From assembly GCA_938092065.1 (NCBI GenBank), contig CALKND010000005.1, forward strand, positions 1 through 64,000: a DNA stretch of 64,000 bases, written 5' to 3'. The stretch's first letter is position 1. Each line of letters begins with the position of its first letter. The notes beneath the pieces were generated by a model. The model was not told the DNA's origin. It worked only from the letters and a program-made list of their open reading frames with translations, and made no database searches. A program made the position numbers and the translations under genes. The stretch is from an uncultured Rhodospirillales bacterium. Its GTDB lineage: Bacteria; Pseudomonadota; Alphaproteobacteria; Rhodospirillales; JABHCV01. This document shows positions 1 through 9,674 of the stretch, piece by piece.

Positions 1-30
1 TTCGGCAATAAAACCCACGGACCTTGTCTC

Positions 31-447
31 CTAAAATTGGCGTTTCATTGTTTCAGGTGCCGGACCAGGTGGCTCCCGAATAATCCAGTAGCTATTAATA
101 TTCTGATCGAATCTTTTATTTATAGGGGTCTTGCCTAAAGCCCGCATCAACAGTCCAATAGGGCTGATTACGACAAAAAACATTAGGCCCATGACTAACG
201 GGTTGATGATCTTGTGAAGCAGTAGGCCGAATCGGAACCAGATCTTGTTGAAAGGGCTCAAAAACTGCGGACGGACAAATGTTATTATGGCAAGTAAAAC
301 AGCAACCATGAGGGCCCATACCCGCACTGTGACTTCATTGTTATCAAAAGTGAAGATAGGTAAAACGGCAATAATGGCGAAAACAGTTGCAAAAACAATC
401 CCGAAAGATCGCTCGCTTCCCAATTTTACACCATCACGTTCGGACAT
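31..447 (-). CDS. SxtJ-family small membrane protein
   Basis: Translated ORF has two hydrophobic blocks and an SxtJ-like C-terminus (GLMFFVVISPIGLLMRALGKTPINKRFDQNINSYWI). Track ORF extends to 489; MSERDG start at 447 seems more likely. SxtJ proteins typically accompany carbamoyltransferases, and one is present at 3047. Confidence 0.8.
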   Translation of the reverse strand: MSERDGVKLGSERSFGIVFATVFAIIAVLPIFTFDNNEVTVRVWALMVAVLLAIITFVRPQFLSPFNKIWFRFGLLLHKIINPLVMGLMFFVVISPIGLLMRALGKTPINKRFDQNINSYWIIREPPGPAPETMKRQF

Positions 448-833
448 ATTTTCATGGAATGACTGGTGGTTTCTCAAAAGGCACTCCAATTAAAACTAAA
501 TTCCGCACATTAATTTATTATTTTAGTAGAGGGTTACTACTATTAACAGATGATTTTAATTACTCTTAATTTTTATTAAATAATGTAAAATAATATAGTC
601 TCAAAAGTTTTTGAGAACAACTCCATTGCTACTGTTAGATGGTAGAATGATATTAAGGGCGATAACCAATACACGTGTCAGCACTAGGCTTTTGGTCTCA
701 ATACTGGGTGAATCAAGTGCCGGACGCATGCTTACAATCACATCACCCTTCTCCACGGGGGCACACTAAGCTGGCCAATGTCGCCCAAAGATGTGCGGTC
801 AATCAGGAATAGTTTCATTGACACAGTGCTCGC

Positions 834-2210
834 TTATTTTGGTTTTGTTGCACTGTTTCTATTTTCAATAAAGCCAACAAGATTCTGCGCGAGGACACCG
901 TACCCTCCCGGATTGTAGTGATTAGGAAGCCCATAGGCGAAAAAGGATCGCCAGTCATCATGCGGGGATATTGCTTGGTCAAAATCTATCACGGGAATGC
1001 TTAGGCTCCTGATCGCTTCCAAGACGCGTGGGCGAGCCTGCAAGGTCGGCTCATGATGCTCGCTTCCATAACGGCTCCATTCAGGAAGGTAGACGAACAC
1101 GAGTTCACCGTTCCATTGACTGACCTTCTCTTGGGCCGTAGCAAGTACGTATTTCAGCTTATTGATCAGGGAATCCGGAAACGGCTGTTTCGTACGGTTT
1201 CTGTCAAGGTTTGCAATCTTTCGAATCTCATTCAGCTTGAGAAACTTCATGATGGGTTTATTTCTTGCCGCTTTCTTATGATCATCCCTGATGGCCTTTG
1301 CCAAGTAATCACGTGCATATGCTGCATGTGCCAACACAAAAGCAGATTGACGTTCAACCAATTGCTGAGAAAAATCTTTTTCGAGATAACGAGACAAGAC
1401 AGGTAGCTCCTTCTCGATTGCCAAGTCTCTCAGGTCGTTTCCTTCATAATAAAACCAGAAAACGTAGCGAGGCTTCAATGATACCGCAAATTCGATAATT
1501 GCTGCCAACTGCAAAATGGGGCCTGCTCCGGGCATGCCCAGATTATAAACGCTATATCCAGCCCTTCGCATGACTCCAGCTGGCCCCTCACCGGTATTAA
1601 CACATGAGGCAAAGGCAAACGAATCACCAACAATAACAGCGTCTGTATTGCTCATATCGAATTGGTTTGGTGGATTGTTGTAACCAAATTTGTCCACTTC
1701 ATAGACCGGGTATTGTCCATCCTCATTACAATATACGAGCCTACTTTCGGGCACGAAACCCAACGGATAAATTGTCTCGCCGTCAACCCTCAAACCCTTT
1801 TCTTTGAACAGCTGTTTCGGACTAATGTATGGAAGAACCTGTTGGTTGGTCTCCTTGCGCATATCGGTAATGACTTGTAGTGTTGTCCGATAATCGAAAC
1901 TTTGACCAGCTGCCCTTACGGCTTTCTCCAGGGGAGATTTTCTATCAACTAAAGTGAAGCTGAGAAAAGACTCCGCTATGTAAAGGCCTGCCCCGAGAGA
2001 CAGGGTAATGATGACGACATAACTTTTACCCTGTCGGGGAAGAAATAAACTGCCAATAAAAAACAGAAAACTACAGCCAGAAGCAAAAAAATATTTGCGG
2101 AGAATAATCCATTCCGTCGTTCCAGCGATAAACCAAATAAACAACAATATGCCACCGCAAACAAGAGCAGCACCGAAAATGATTGCGTCATTGAAGGTAA
2201 TGGTCTTCAT
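834..2210 (-). CDS. SGNH/GDSL-hydrolase-like protein with N-terminal TM segments
   Basis: 458 aa, N-terminal hydrophobic segments then VIVGDSFAFASCVN (GDS motif) and a C-terminal region with NHYNPGGYGV (catalytic-His-like). Confidence 0.7.
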   Translation of the reverse strand: MKTITFNDAIIFGAALVCGGILLFIWFIAGTTEWIILRKYFFASGCSFLFFIGSLFLPRQGKSYVVIITLSLGAGLYIAESFLSFTLVDRKSPLEKAVRAAGQSFDYRTTLQVITDMRKETNQQVLPYISPKQLFKEKGLRVDGETIYPLGFVPESRLVYCNEDGQYPVYEVDKFGYNNPPNQFDMSNTDAVIVGDSFAFASCVNTGEGPAGVMRRAGYSVYNLGMPGAGPILQLAAIIEFAVSLKPRYVFWFYYEGNDLRDLAIEKELPVLSRYLEKDFSQQLVERQSAFVLAHAAYARDYLAKAIRDDHKKAARNKPIMKFLKLNEIRKIANLDRNRTKQPFPDSLINKLKYVLATAQEKVSQWNGELVFVYLPEWSRYGSEHHEPTLQARPRVLEAIRSLSIPVIDFDQAISPHDDWRSFFAYGLPNHYNPGGYGVLAQNLVGFIENRNSATKPK

Positions 2211-2250
2211 TTAACCGATATTTCCCAAGTAATCTTTATACTTGTTATAA

Positions 2251-2460
2251 TTATACAAACTCACCTCGTTTGTTAAAGAGTTGTTTAACCAATCGCTCGG
2301 CAACTTCAGTGAGACCAAGAGCATCGTCAAGCTCGCGATAAGCTAGCAACCCGGAGTCAAAAATGATCTTGTAACCATGAAATTCAAACTTCAAGCAGCG
2401 GTCAAAATCGACCCCAAGTTTGCCTTGTTTTTTTTCACCCTCTGGGTGGGCCATTTTCAC
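2251..2460 (-). pseudogene. IS1380-type transposase N-terminal remnant
   Basis: 69 aa: [46 protein letters not shown] closely resembles the N-terminus of IS1380-family transposases; the rest of the ~450 aa protein is absent. Confidence 0.8.
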
Positions 2461-2875
2461 CGCTCCATTTACGCCTCAAAAGGTTGATTCTTATAGCATA
2501 ATTTCAGTGAAGGCAGTAAATGTGGGGTTATTTGGCTAATATAGGTTTAAATTAGATAAATTTACGGTTGAGGTTCATGTGTTTTAAATCCTGTAAAGGC
2601 ATCGACCTCACACAATTTAATTTCACGAGAAGGAATGACGTATTATTTTTAATAGCTTAATAGTCTCTGTTCTTTGTCAAGTCTCTAAAATTTGTGAGAT
2701 TTTGGGAAAATTTTTCTGTTCATGCTATCCATAGGGGGTATTATCCGTTTAGTAGGTAAAGACCCTATGACACACAAAAAGGGAAAAAGCGTAATTTCTT
2801 ATTGGACACCTGTTACCCGTTAGGCAGAGCCAAATACCACTTCCGGTATATTTTAGTTTTGTTGAGATACCCATA

Positions 2876-3028
2876 ATGTTTTCACTGATTAAACAATTAA
2901 TAAAGTTTATGCATGTTTATAATAAATTCTGGCTTGCGCCTGTGATTTTTGGGCTTTTGATCTTAGGTGGATTGCTTGTTGCAGCACAAAGCACTGCCCT
3001 TTCGCCCTTTATTTACGCTATTTTCTAA
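2876..3028 (+). CDS. DUF5989-like small membrane protein (SxtK-like)
   Basis: Manually translated ORF missing from the track (50 aa): MFSLIKQLIKFMHVYNKFWLAPVIFGLLILGGLLVAAQSTALSPFIYAIF*. Lies 18 nt upstream of the carbamoyltransferase; family and context match the carbamoyltransferase-DUF5989-SxtJ module. Confidence 0.85.
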   Translation: MFSLIKQLIKFMHVYNKFWLAPVIFGLLILGGLLVAAQSTALSPFIYAIF

Positions 3029-3046
3029 AGGCATACTTATATTATA

Positions 3047-4840
3047 ATGATTGTTCTTTGTATTTCAGCATTTTATCACGATAGTGCTGCCGCTCTAATT
3101 AAAGATGGCTCCATCATTGCTGCAGCTCAGCAGGAGCGTTTTTCCCGCATAAAACATGATCAAAGCTTTCCGAGCGATGCCATTACTTACTGCCTTAAAG
3201 AGGCTGGAATTACCCTAAATGAAGTAGACTACATAGGTTTTTATGACAAGCCGTTGTTAACTTTCAACAGACTTCTAGAAACTTATTTAGCTTTCGCTCC
3301 TTCCGGACTTAGATCATTTATTAAAGCTATTCCAATTTGGGTAAAAGAAAAAATTCTTCAAAAATCATTGATTTTTAAAGGGCTTAATAAGCTCGGCGTG
3401 GGGCAAGTATCAGAAGAAAAAATTCTGTTTGGATTTCACCATCATTCCCATGCATCTAGCGCATTTTATCCGTCTCCTTTTGAAGAATCTGCAATTTTGG
3501 TAATGGACGGGGTTGGTGAGTGGGCCACCACCACAACTGGCGTCGGCCGAGGTTCAATCGTGACCCTTGATCGAGAAATACGCTTTCCTCATTCGCTTGG
3601 AATGCTTTACTCAGCTTTTACCTATTATTTAGGTTTCAAAGTTAACGATGGTGAATACAAAGTCATGGGCTTAGCTCCATATGGCGAGCCAAAATACGTA
3701 CAAACTATATATGACAACCTTATCGATGTTCAGGCCGATGGTTCTTATCAATTGAATATGAAGTACTTTAACTACTGTACAGGTCTAACTATGACCAACA
3801 ACGACTTCAACAAGTTATTTGGAGAACCTCCAAGAACAGCATCTACCCCATTAAACCAACGGGATATGGATTTAGCCCGGTCTATTCAAGTTGTCACAGA
3901 AGATATTGTGCTCAAAATAGTTCGAAATCTTCACAAACAAAGCGGCCAGAAAAATTTGTGTATTGCGGGCGGGGTAGCGCTTAATTGCGTCGCCAATGGG
4001 CGAATACTTCGCGAAGGTCCTTTTGAAAATCTTTGGGTACAGCCCGCTGCAGGTGATGCAGGTGCCGCTGTAGGAGTTGCACTAGCAATATGCCATACAA
4101 CAGGGGGCATCGATAGGAAATCGCCTACTAGGACTGGCGATAACATGGCGGGAAGTTATTTAGGACCCTCTTTCGACGAAGCGGCCGTTCATACAAGTTT
4201 AGCTTCTTATGGTGCCAACTATCACGTTTTTTCAAATAGCAATTTATTTGACACAATAAGCGAAGCGCTCGCTTCGGAAAATGTTATTGGATGGTTTCAG
4301 GGTCGAATGGAATTTGGCCCAAGGGCTTTGGGCAACCGCTCTATAATAGGCGATCCCCGTTCTATAAAAATGCAAAGTATGCTTAACCTTAAAATAAAAT
4401 ATCGTGAGGGGTTTCGACCCTTTGCACCAGCAGTATTGCGTGAGGACGTATCAAATTATTTTGAGATGGACTGTGAAAGTCCATACATGCTGTTGGTAGC
4501 TCAAGTGACAAACAGTCGGTTGAAAGAACAAACAACAAAAGATAAAGAACGTAAGGGACTTGATCGTTTGCAAATTGTTAGAAGTGATCTTCCTGCTATC
4601 ACTCACGTAGACAATTCTGCTCGTGTGCAAACCGTTGATGTCAAAACCAACCCACGCTTTCACAAGCTAATATCAACATTTAAAGAAAAAACTGGTTGTG
4701 GTGTGCTAGTTAATACCAGCTTTAATGTGAGAGACGAACCTATCGTCTGCACGCCAGAAGATGCTTATCGCTGTTTCATGGCAACAGAGATGGACATTCT
4801 TGTCCTTGGAAATACTGTTCTTTTTAAGGAAGAGCAGTGA
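3047..4840 (+). CDS. Carbamoyltransferase (NodU/CmcH/SxtI family)
   Basis: 597 aa; N-terminal MIVLCISAFYHDSAAALIKDGSIIAAAQQERFSRIKHDQSFP and C-terminal GRMEFGPRALGNRSIIGDPR, SFNVRDEPIVCTPEDAYRCF are hallmark motifs. Confidence 0.96.
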   Translation: MIVLCISAFYHDSAAALIKDGSIIAAAQQERFSRIKHDQSFPSDAITYCLKEAGITLNEVDYIGFYDKPLLTFNRLLETYLAFAPSGLRSFIKAIPIWVKEKILQKSLIFKGLNKLGVGQVSEEKILFGFHHHSHASSAFYPSPFEESAILVMDGVGEWATTTTGVGRGSIVTLDREIRFPHSLGMLYSAFTYYLGFKVNDGEYKVMGLAPYGEPKYVQTIYDNLIDVQADGSYQLNMKYFNYCTGLTMTNNDFNKLFGEPPRTASTPLNQRDMDLARSIQVVTEDIVLKIVRNLHKQSGQKNLCIAGGVALNCVANGRILREGPFENLWVQPAAGDAGAAVGVALAICHTTGGIDRKSPTRTGDNMAGSYLGPSFDEAAVHTSLASYGANYHVFSNSNLFDTISEALASENVIGWFQGRMEFGPRALGNRSIIGDPRSIKMQSMLNLKIKYREGFRPFAPAVLREDVSNYFEMDCESPYMLLVAQVTNSRLKEQTTKDKERKGLDRLQIVRSDLPAITHVDNSARVQTVDVKTNPRFHKLISTFKEKTGCGVLVNTSFNVRDEPIVCTPEDAYRCFMATEMDILVLGNTVLFKEEQ

Positions 4841-5871
4841 TGAGTGTTTTTAAAAGAACAACTCCAACTGAATTCCCCCCCATGTTTTCTGATCGAATTC
4901 TTTCCTGTCTTAAATCACCGGGCGGTGAGAATGAGGACACACTAGAAATTATTGAGGGAACTCTACAAAATATAATATCCGGAAAAACCTACCCAGACAA
5001 AGATAATGTGCCATCACTTTTTTTACCTGAAAAAGGCAGAGGAGAGGTTGTTACCACCAGGGTTAAATCATTTTATGAAGACAATCCCTTTCCTAGCTAC
5101 GAGGGACTAGAAGAATTTAGTGAATTGGTTAATAAGGGCCTCCGCAACACTTTTGCCTCTGAACTTCTAAAAGCTATTGGGTATAATAAGACGGTACTTG
5201 AGTGCGGTTGTGGTACGGGACAATTATCACATTTTCTTCAGCTAAATAATAATCATGTACTTGGCATTGATATGTCTCTTGCCAGCCTGAAACTAGCTAT
5301 CGAGCATAAAATTCGAAACGGATTAACTCGAAGTAGTTTTGCACAGATGAACATTTTTGATTTAGCAATCAAAGACAACTCCTTTGATATTGTCATTTCA
5401 CATGGCGTACTTCATCATACTTTCGATGCGCAAAGAGCATTCTCACATTTAGTTAATAAAGTTAAGCCTGGTGGAATTATTTTGATTGGGCTGTATAATT
5501 ATTATGCACGAGTGCCAACATGGGTGCGTTCAAAGCTAGTTGGCTTGCTAGGTCAGAATATTGATTATGTAGTTCGCAATCGTATCACTGATAACAAAAA
5601 AGCTGATATCTGGATTAAAGACCAATATTATAATCCACATGAAACTTGGCACTCAATCGATGAAGTTCTCAAATGGTTTAATCTAAATGATGTTGAGTTT
5701 GTTAATTGTGCACCTGCTATTCTTGGAAGCTCCGGAGAGAATGTAAAGTCGCTTTTTGAACAAAGTGATCCCGGCTCTGCATACCAAAGAATCGTTTCGC
5801 AACTTTCTTGGTTAGGGACGATTGCTCGAGAGGGAGCATTATTTGATGTCATTGGGCGAAAGGCTAAATAA
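4837..5871 (+). CDS. Class I SAM-dependent methyltransferase
   Basis: VLECGCGTGQLSHFLQLNNNHVLGIDMS (motif I) and DIVISHGVLHHT; start overlaps preceding stop (4-nt overlap). Confidence 0.9.
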   Translation: MMSVFKRTTPTEFPPMFSDRILSCLKSPGGENEDTLEIIEGTLQNIISGKTYPDKDNVPSLFLPEKGRGEVVTTRVKSFYEDNPFPSYEGLEEFSELVNKGLRNTFASELLKAIGYNKTVLECGCGTGQLSHFLQLNNNHVLGIDMSLASLKLAIEHKIRNGLTRSSFAQMNIFDLAIKDNSFDIVISHGVLHHTFDAQRAFSHLVNKVKPGGIILIGLYNYYARVPTWVRSKLVGLLGQNIDYVVRNRITDNKKADIWIKDQYYNPHETWHSIDEVLKWFNLNDVEFVNCAPAILGSSGENVKSLFEQSDPGSAYQRIVSQLSWLGTIAREGALFDVIGRKAK

Positions 5872-5876
5872 GTAGA

Positions 5877-6941
5877 ATGCTCAAACACCCAGTTCAGTCA
5901 CCAAAACCAACTTTTTTTGGCAAAGCTGTTGCCCTAACAGTCGGATTAATTTTTTTTGTAATAATAGCAGAAATCCTAACTAGAACCATTATGCCCCATT
6001 GGACAAACTTTCATAGTGGTTCATTCATGAAATTAACCCACGTGCCGGGCCATGCAAATGTGGCCACTGGTGTTCCCAGCTTTGATGATTATTTTGCTCA
6101 AAATAACGGTGATTTTAGAGTTCGTATTACCATTAACAAATTTGGCTTACGTAATCCCGACCCAATAATAAAAGCTAATAAACGTATTTGGGTGATTGGA
6201 GATTCCATGACTTTTGGCTGGGGAGTTGAGCAACAACAAATGTATTCTTCTCTTATTGCTAATGTTTCAGGTCGCCAAACATATAACATTGCTAGTCCCG
6301 GAGCTACTGTGTGTGGCTATCAAGCTCTTGTAGACCGGATGCCCAAGACTCTAGAGCCCAGTGCAGTTGTTGTTGGCCTTATCATAGAAAATGATATTTT
6401 ACGATATAATTGCAAGGCCCTTGCACAAGAAGAAAATAATACTCCTAAGTTGACAGATTCAATCACATTTTTTGATTTCAAGAGTTTTTTAACACGCAAT
6501 TATGCATTGTACAATTTTGTTGCTATATCCTTAAAAAAAATCCCATTATTTAAAAGCACCCTAACCTATTTAGGCTTGGCAGCTGAGCCACACACATATC
6601 GCCAGAAATTTAGAGAGAATGAACTGGATTTTGCAATCAAAGAAACTGTTCATGAACTATCGATTCTTAAGAAACAATTTCCTAAAGGCACACCTTTCGT
6701 TGTCTTGATTGCGCCAGCCCGCTTTGAAATTAAAAACGCTAACCCTTTCTATAAAAAATTACGCGAAGAAATAATCACCGCTCTTAATAGGATTGACATT
6801 ACAACTATCGACCCAATTGATGGTTTTTTGAAAAAAGGGTTTACTGCAACTCATTTTGCCCATGATGGACACTGGAATGCCCTTGGTCATAAAATTGCCG
6901 CCACTGCAATTAACAAATGGATATTGACCTTACCAAAATAA
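5877..6941 (+). CDS. SGNH/GDSL hydrolase-family protein (second copy in locus)
   Basis: N-terminal TM, IWVIGDSMTFGWGVEQQQMYSSL (GDS motif), C-terminal HDGHWNALGHKIAA (DxxH-like catalytic motif). Confidence 0.85.
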   Translation: MLKHPVQSPKPTFFGKAVALTVGLIFFVIIAEILTRTIMPHWTNFHSGSFMKLTHVPGHANVATGVPSFDDYFAQNNGDFRVRITINKFGLRNPDPIIKANKRIWVIGDSMTFGWGVEQQQMYSSLIANVSGRQTYNIASPGATVCGYQALVDRMPKTLEPSAVVVGLIIENDILRYNCKALAQEENNTPKLTDSITFFDFKSFLTRNYALYNFVAISLKKIPLFKSTLTYLGLAAEPHTYRQKFRENELDFAIKETVHELSILKKQFPKGTPFVVLIAPARFEIKNANPFYKKLREEIITALNRIDITTIDPIDGFLKKGFTATHFAHDGHWNALGHKIAATAINKWILTLPK

Positions 6942-6978
6942 ATACAGTTTTGTTACCAGGTAAGATTAAACCTAAACT

Positions 6979-8688
6979 GTGATATACCTAAAAATATCAT
7001 TTACATATTTGTATTGCTTAAAATCATTGCTCAAAAAATTTTTTAACAAAGCTTACCAAGTTCAGTCAGATCCAATATTACGTTCATGGCTAATTGGCCG
7101 GCTACTTGGCCGTTGGCAAGGGGAGCCCGCATATACGGCTCATCATCCTTCTTATCTCTCAGATTTATTACCACTTTCTCCTGAGATTCCAACAAAACAA
7201 TTTTTTTGTCTCCAAACCGACACACCAAAGTTTGAATTGCATTTAAAGTTACCTTGTGAATCAATCGTTCTTCGTCCTGGTGACGAAAATAAATTATTCA
7301 CACTCCATTTTAGAGATATTGAAACTAAGCTCGCCCTTCACCGCTTTGCTTGGCTATCAGAGTTCGGTAAAGACGTTCCAAATGATTGGGTCGCAGCCAT
7401 TTGGCAGGCTTGGGTAAAAAAGTATTCTACGGTGGATAACAGCTGGGCTTGGCACCCGTATACTGTTGCAGAGCGCGCAGTCAATATTCTTTCATTCATA
7501 GAGCGCAACGGACTGCCCGGTTCCAGGGAGAAAACCCTATCCATTTTGACAGCGCATGCTCCCGCAATAGCAAATAAGCTAGAATATTTTGGGGACCACC
7601 ATACTTCCAATCATCTTGCAAATAATGGTCGTGGGCTTTACCTGCTTGGCCTGACGCTTGGCCTCAAACAAACTACTAATATTGGCGGCCGTATTCTTAT
7701 TGAGGAGGCCAAACGAATTTTTCATTCATCCGGAATTTTGCGAGAAGGTTCCAGTCACTATCATGTTCTTTTGGCACGCAATTTCGAAGAAGTGGCCAAT
7801 GCAGCCCAAAAACACAATAGGAAGGAAGCGTCTAGTCTTAGATCCACAGCCAATAAGGCACGTAATGCCGCTAAACTCATGATATTACCCGGAGGATTAC
7901 CATTAATTGGCGATATATCACCAGATCTATCACCTAATCTTTTGCTTAAACAATTAGGGTTAATCAAAACAAATCATCACCCCTCCACTAAAGAGCTCCA
8001 CCTTTTTAAAGGAGCTGGGTGGTATAGAAAAGACATCGGACCTTTTTCAGCTTTGTGGCATACCGCTCCAGAAGGGTGGTCGCAAATGCCAGGGCATGGT
8101 CACCAAGATACTGGCTCTTTTGAGTTGCATTACAGTGACGAACCTATTTTTGTAGATCCTGGTCGAGGGCACTATGGTGATACTGGTGAGGCCGCATTCT
8201 ACCGCTCGGCATCAGTTCATAATACACTCATCATCGATGGTGCCGATCCCTACCCACCGAATAAGCCTTATTATTGTGATAAATTTCGCCGCCTCTATGG
8301 CGGACCAAACCCTTTAGTTGAGCTCAGTGATAATAGTCTTGAGTTGATACATAGTGGATACGAACGCTTTACAGGGGTAAATAGTATAAACAGAATATGG
8401 ACGTTTAACAGTAACTGTATGTCCATTATCGACACGGTCCATGGTCAAGGAAAACATAAAATTGGCCGAATACTTGTTACTCCACTGAGAATAGAACGCG
8501 ATTGTAACAATGTAATACTGAACGGCACCAATAATGTTTACCGTTTAATCTCTGATAGCAAGCCTACAATAACTGCATTTCCAATCTGGAAGTCTTATGG
8601 AAGCAGCTATTTGGGAAACATCATAATATTTTCAAGTGAAGAGAGCTTGCCATGGACAGGTAAACTACGCCTTGAAAGAATACAATAA
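6979..8688 (+). CDS. Heparinase II/III family protein
   Basis: 569 aa; NHLANNGRGLYLLGL, ILREGSSHYHVLLARNF, MPGHGHQDTGSFELHYSDEPIFVDPGRGHYG, RSASVHNTLIIDG are typical. Confidence 0.92.
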   Translation: MIYLKISFTYLYCLKSLLKKFFNKAYQVQSDPILRSWLIGRLLGRWQGEPAYTAHHPSYLSDLLPLSPEIPTKQFFCLQTDTPKFELHLKLPCESIVLRPGDENKLFTLHFRDIETKLALHRFAWLSEFGKDVPNDWVAAIWQAWVKKYSTVDNSWAWHPYTVAERAVNILSFIERNGLPGSREKTLSILTAHAPAIANKLEYFGDHHTSNHLANNGRGLYLLGLTLGLKQTTNIGGRILIEEAKRIFHSSGILREGSSHYHVLLARNFEEVANAAQKHNRKEASSLRSTANKARNAAKLMILPGGLPLIGDISPDLSPNLLLKQLGLIKTNHHPSTKELHLFKGAGWYRKDIGPFSALWHTAPEGWSQMPGHGHQDTGSFELHYSDEPIFVDPGRGHYGDTGEAAFYRSASVHNTLIIDGADPYPPNKPYYCDKFRRLYGGPNPLVELSDNSLELIHSGYERFTGVNSINRIWTFNSNCMSIIDTVHGQGKHKIGRILVTPLRIERDCNNVILNGTNNVYRLISDSKPTITAFPIWKSYGSSYLGNIIIFSSEESLPWTGKLRLERIQ

Positions 8689-8729
8689 ATCACTCTACAT
8701 ACAAACCTTGGTGAAAGAGGCGATCAACA

Positions 8730-9659
8730 ATGAGAAAAATAATTAAAGACACTATAAAACTCCTCTTTAATCCATTCCTCAGTAGAATTTTGAAAAGGTA
8801 TAGTTGGCATACTTTTAAATTATGGAAAGTGGCGAATAAAATAGATTTCCCTCCACTTGCAACGAAAAATAGTGTTCAATTTTCGCATGCTAAATTGACA
8901 TTAAAAGCAAGCTCACCGCTTTATAGAGCGTCTGCCAAAGACCTGTATATTAATGTTGATGAAACAATATTTCCTCAAATTATTACACATCAAGAATGGG
9001 GTACTAGTAACAATGAACAAATTTTAAGCCATCTACGGGGAGAGAGCATTGGACTTATTGATGTAGGGGCTAATGTTGGGCTTTTCACACGCCAGATGTT
9101 AATTGCCTCTAAAAAAATTACGCACGCATACTGCTTTGAACCAGAAATATCCAATTTTGAACTTGCTGCCGCTAACCTGAAGAACTTCACTAATGTCAGC
9201 CTTTTTAATTTTGGGCTTGCTGATGTCAACAAAACAATTGATGTCAGCGTAAATTTGACTAACTCGGGGAATATTTCACTAAATAAAAATGCTATTTTAA
9301 ATACGATCTGTGGGACCGAAAAAGTTGAAATCCGCCGACCTGACATTTCCAAAGAACCATTTTCATCAATTATTAGAAACCATAATTCGTTGGTGTATAA
9401 AAGTGACACTGAAGGTTTGGATGAAGTTATTTTTACTCATCTAGGAACTAATTTCTGGAAGAAGATAGAATGTGCAATGCTTGAAATATCTAGAATTCCA
9501 GATAAAAAAATAGACTATGATAATATGAATGAAATATACAAAAATCACTTTTCTAAAATTTATTCCCTCAACAGAAATTCATTTTTAGAGTTTTCTGAAT
9601 ATGTAACTTACTCAAATGGCACAGATAGAACATTTGATGACATCCTTTTTATAAAATAA
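8730..9659 (+). CDS. FkbM-family methyltransferase
   Basis: IGLIDVGANVGLFTRQMLIASKKITHAYCFEPEISNFELAAANLKNFTNVSLFNFGL and YKSDTEGLDEVIFTHL typical of FkbM. Confidence 0.88.
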   Translation: MRKIIKDTIKLLFNPFLSRILKRYSWHTFKLWKVANKIDFPPLATKNSVQFSHAKLTLKASSPLYRASAKDLYINVDETIFPQIITHQEWGTSNNEQILSHLRGESIGLIDVGANVGLFTRQMLIASKKITHAYCFEPEISNFELAAANLKNFTNVSLFNFGLADVNKTIDVSVNLTNSGNISLNKNAILNTICGTEKVEIRRPDISKEPFSSIIRNHNSLVYKSDTEGLDEVIFTHLGTNFWKKIECAMLEISRIPDKKIDYDNMNEIYKNHFSKIYSLNRNSFLEFSEYVTYSNGTDRTFDDILFIK

Positions 9660-9674
9660 CCGAGGCAATTAAAC

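Noticed and set aside
2730-2769. Inverted repeat CATAGGG...CCCTATG upstream of the DUF5989-like gene
   Set aside because: Only 7 bp with a 26-nt spacer and no U-tract; could be chance in AT-rich sequence. Not called as a regulatory site.
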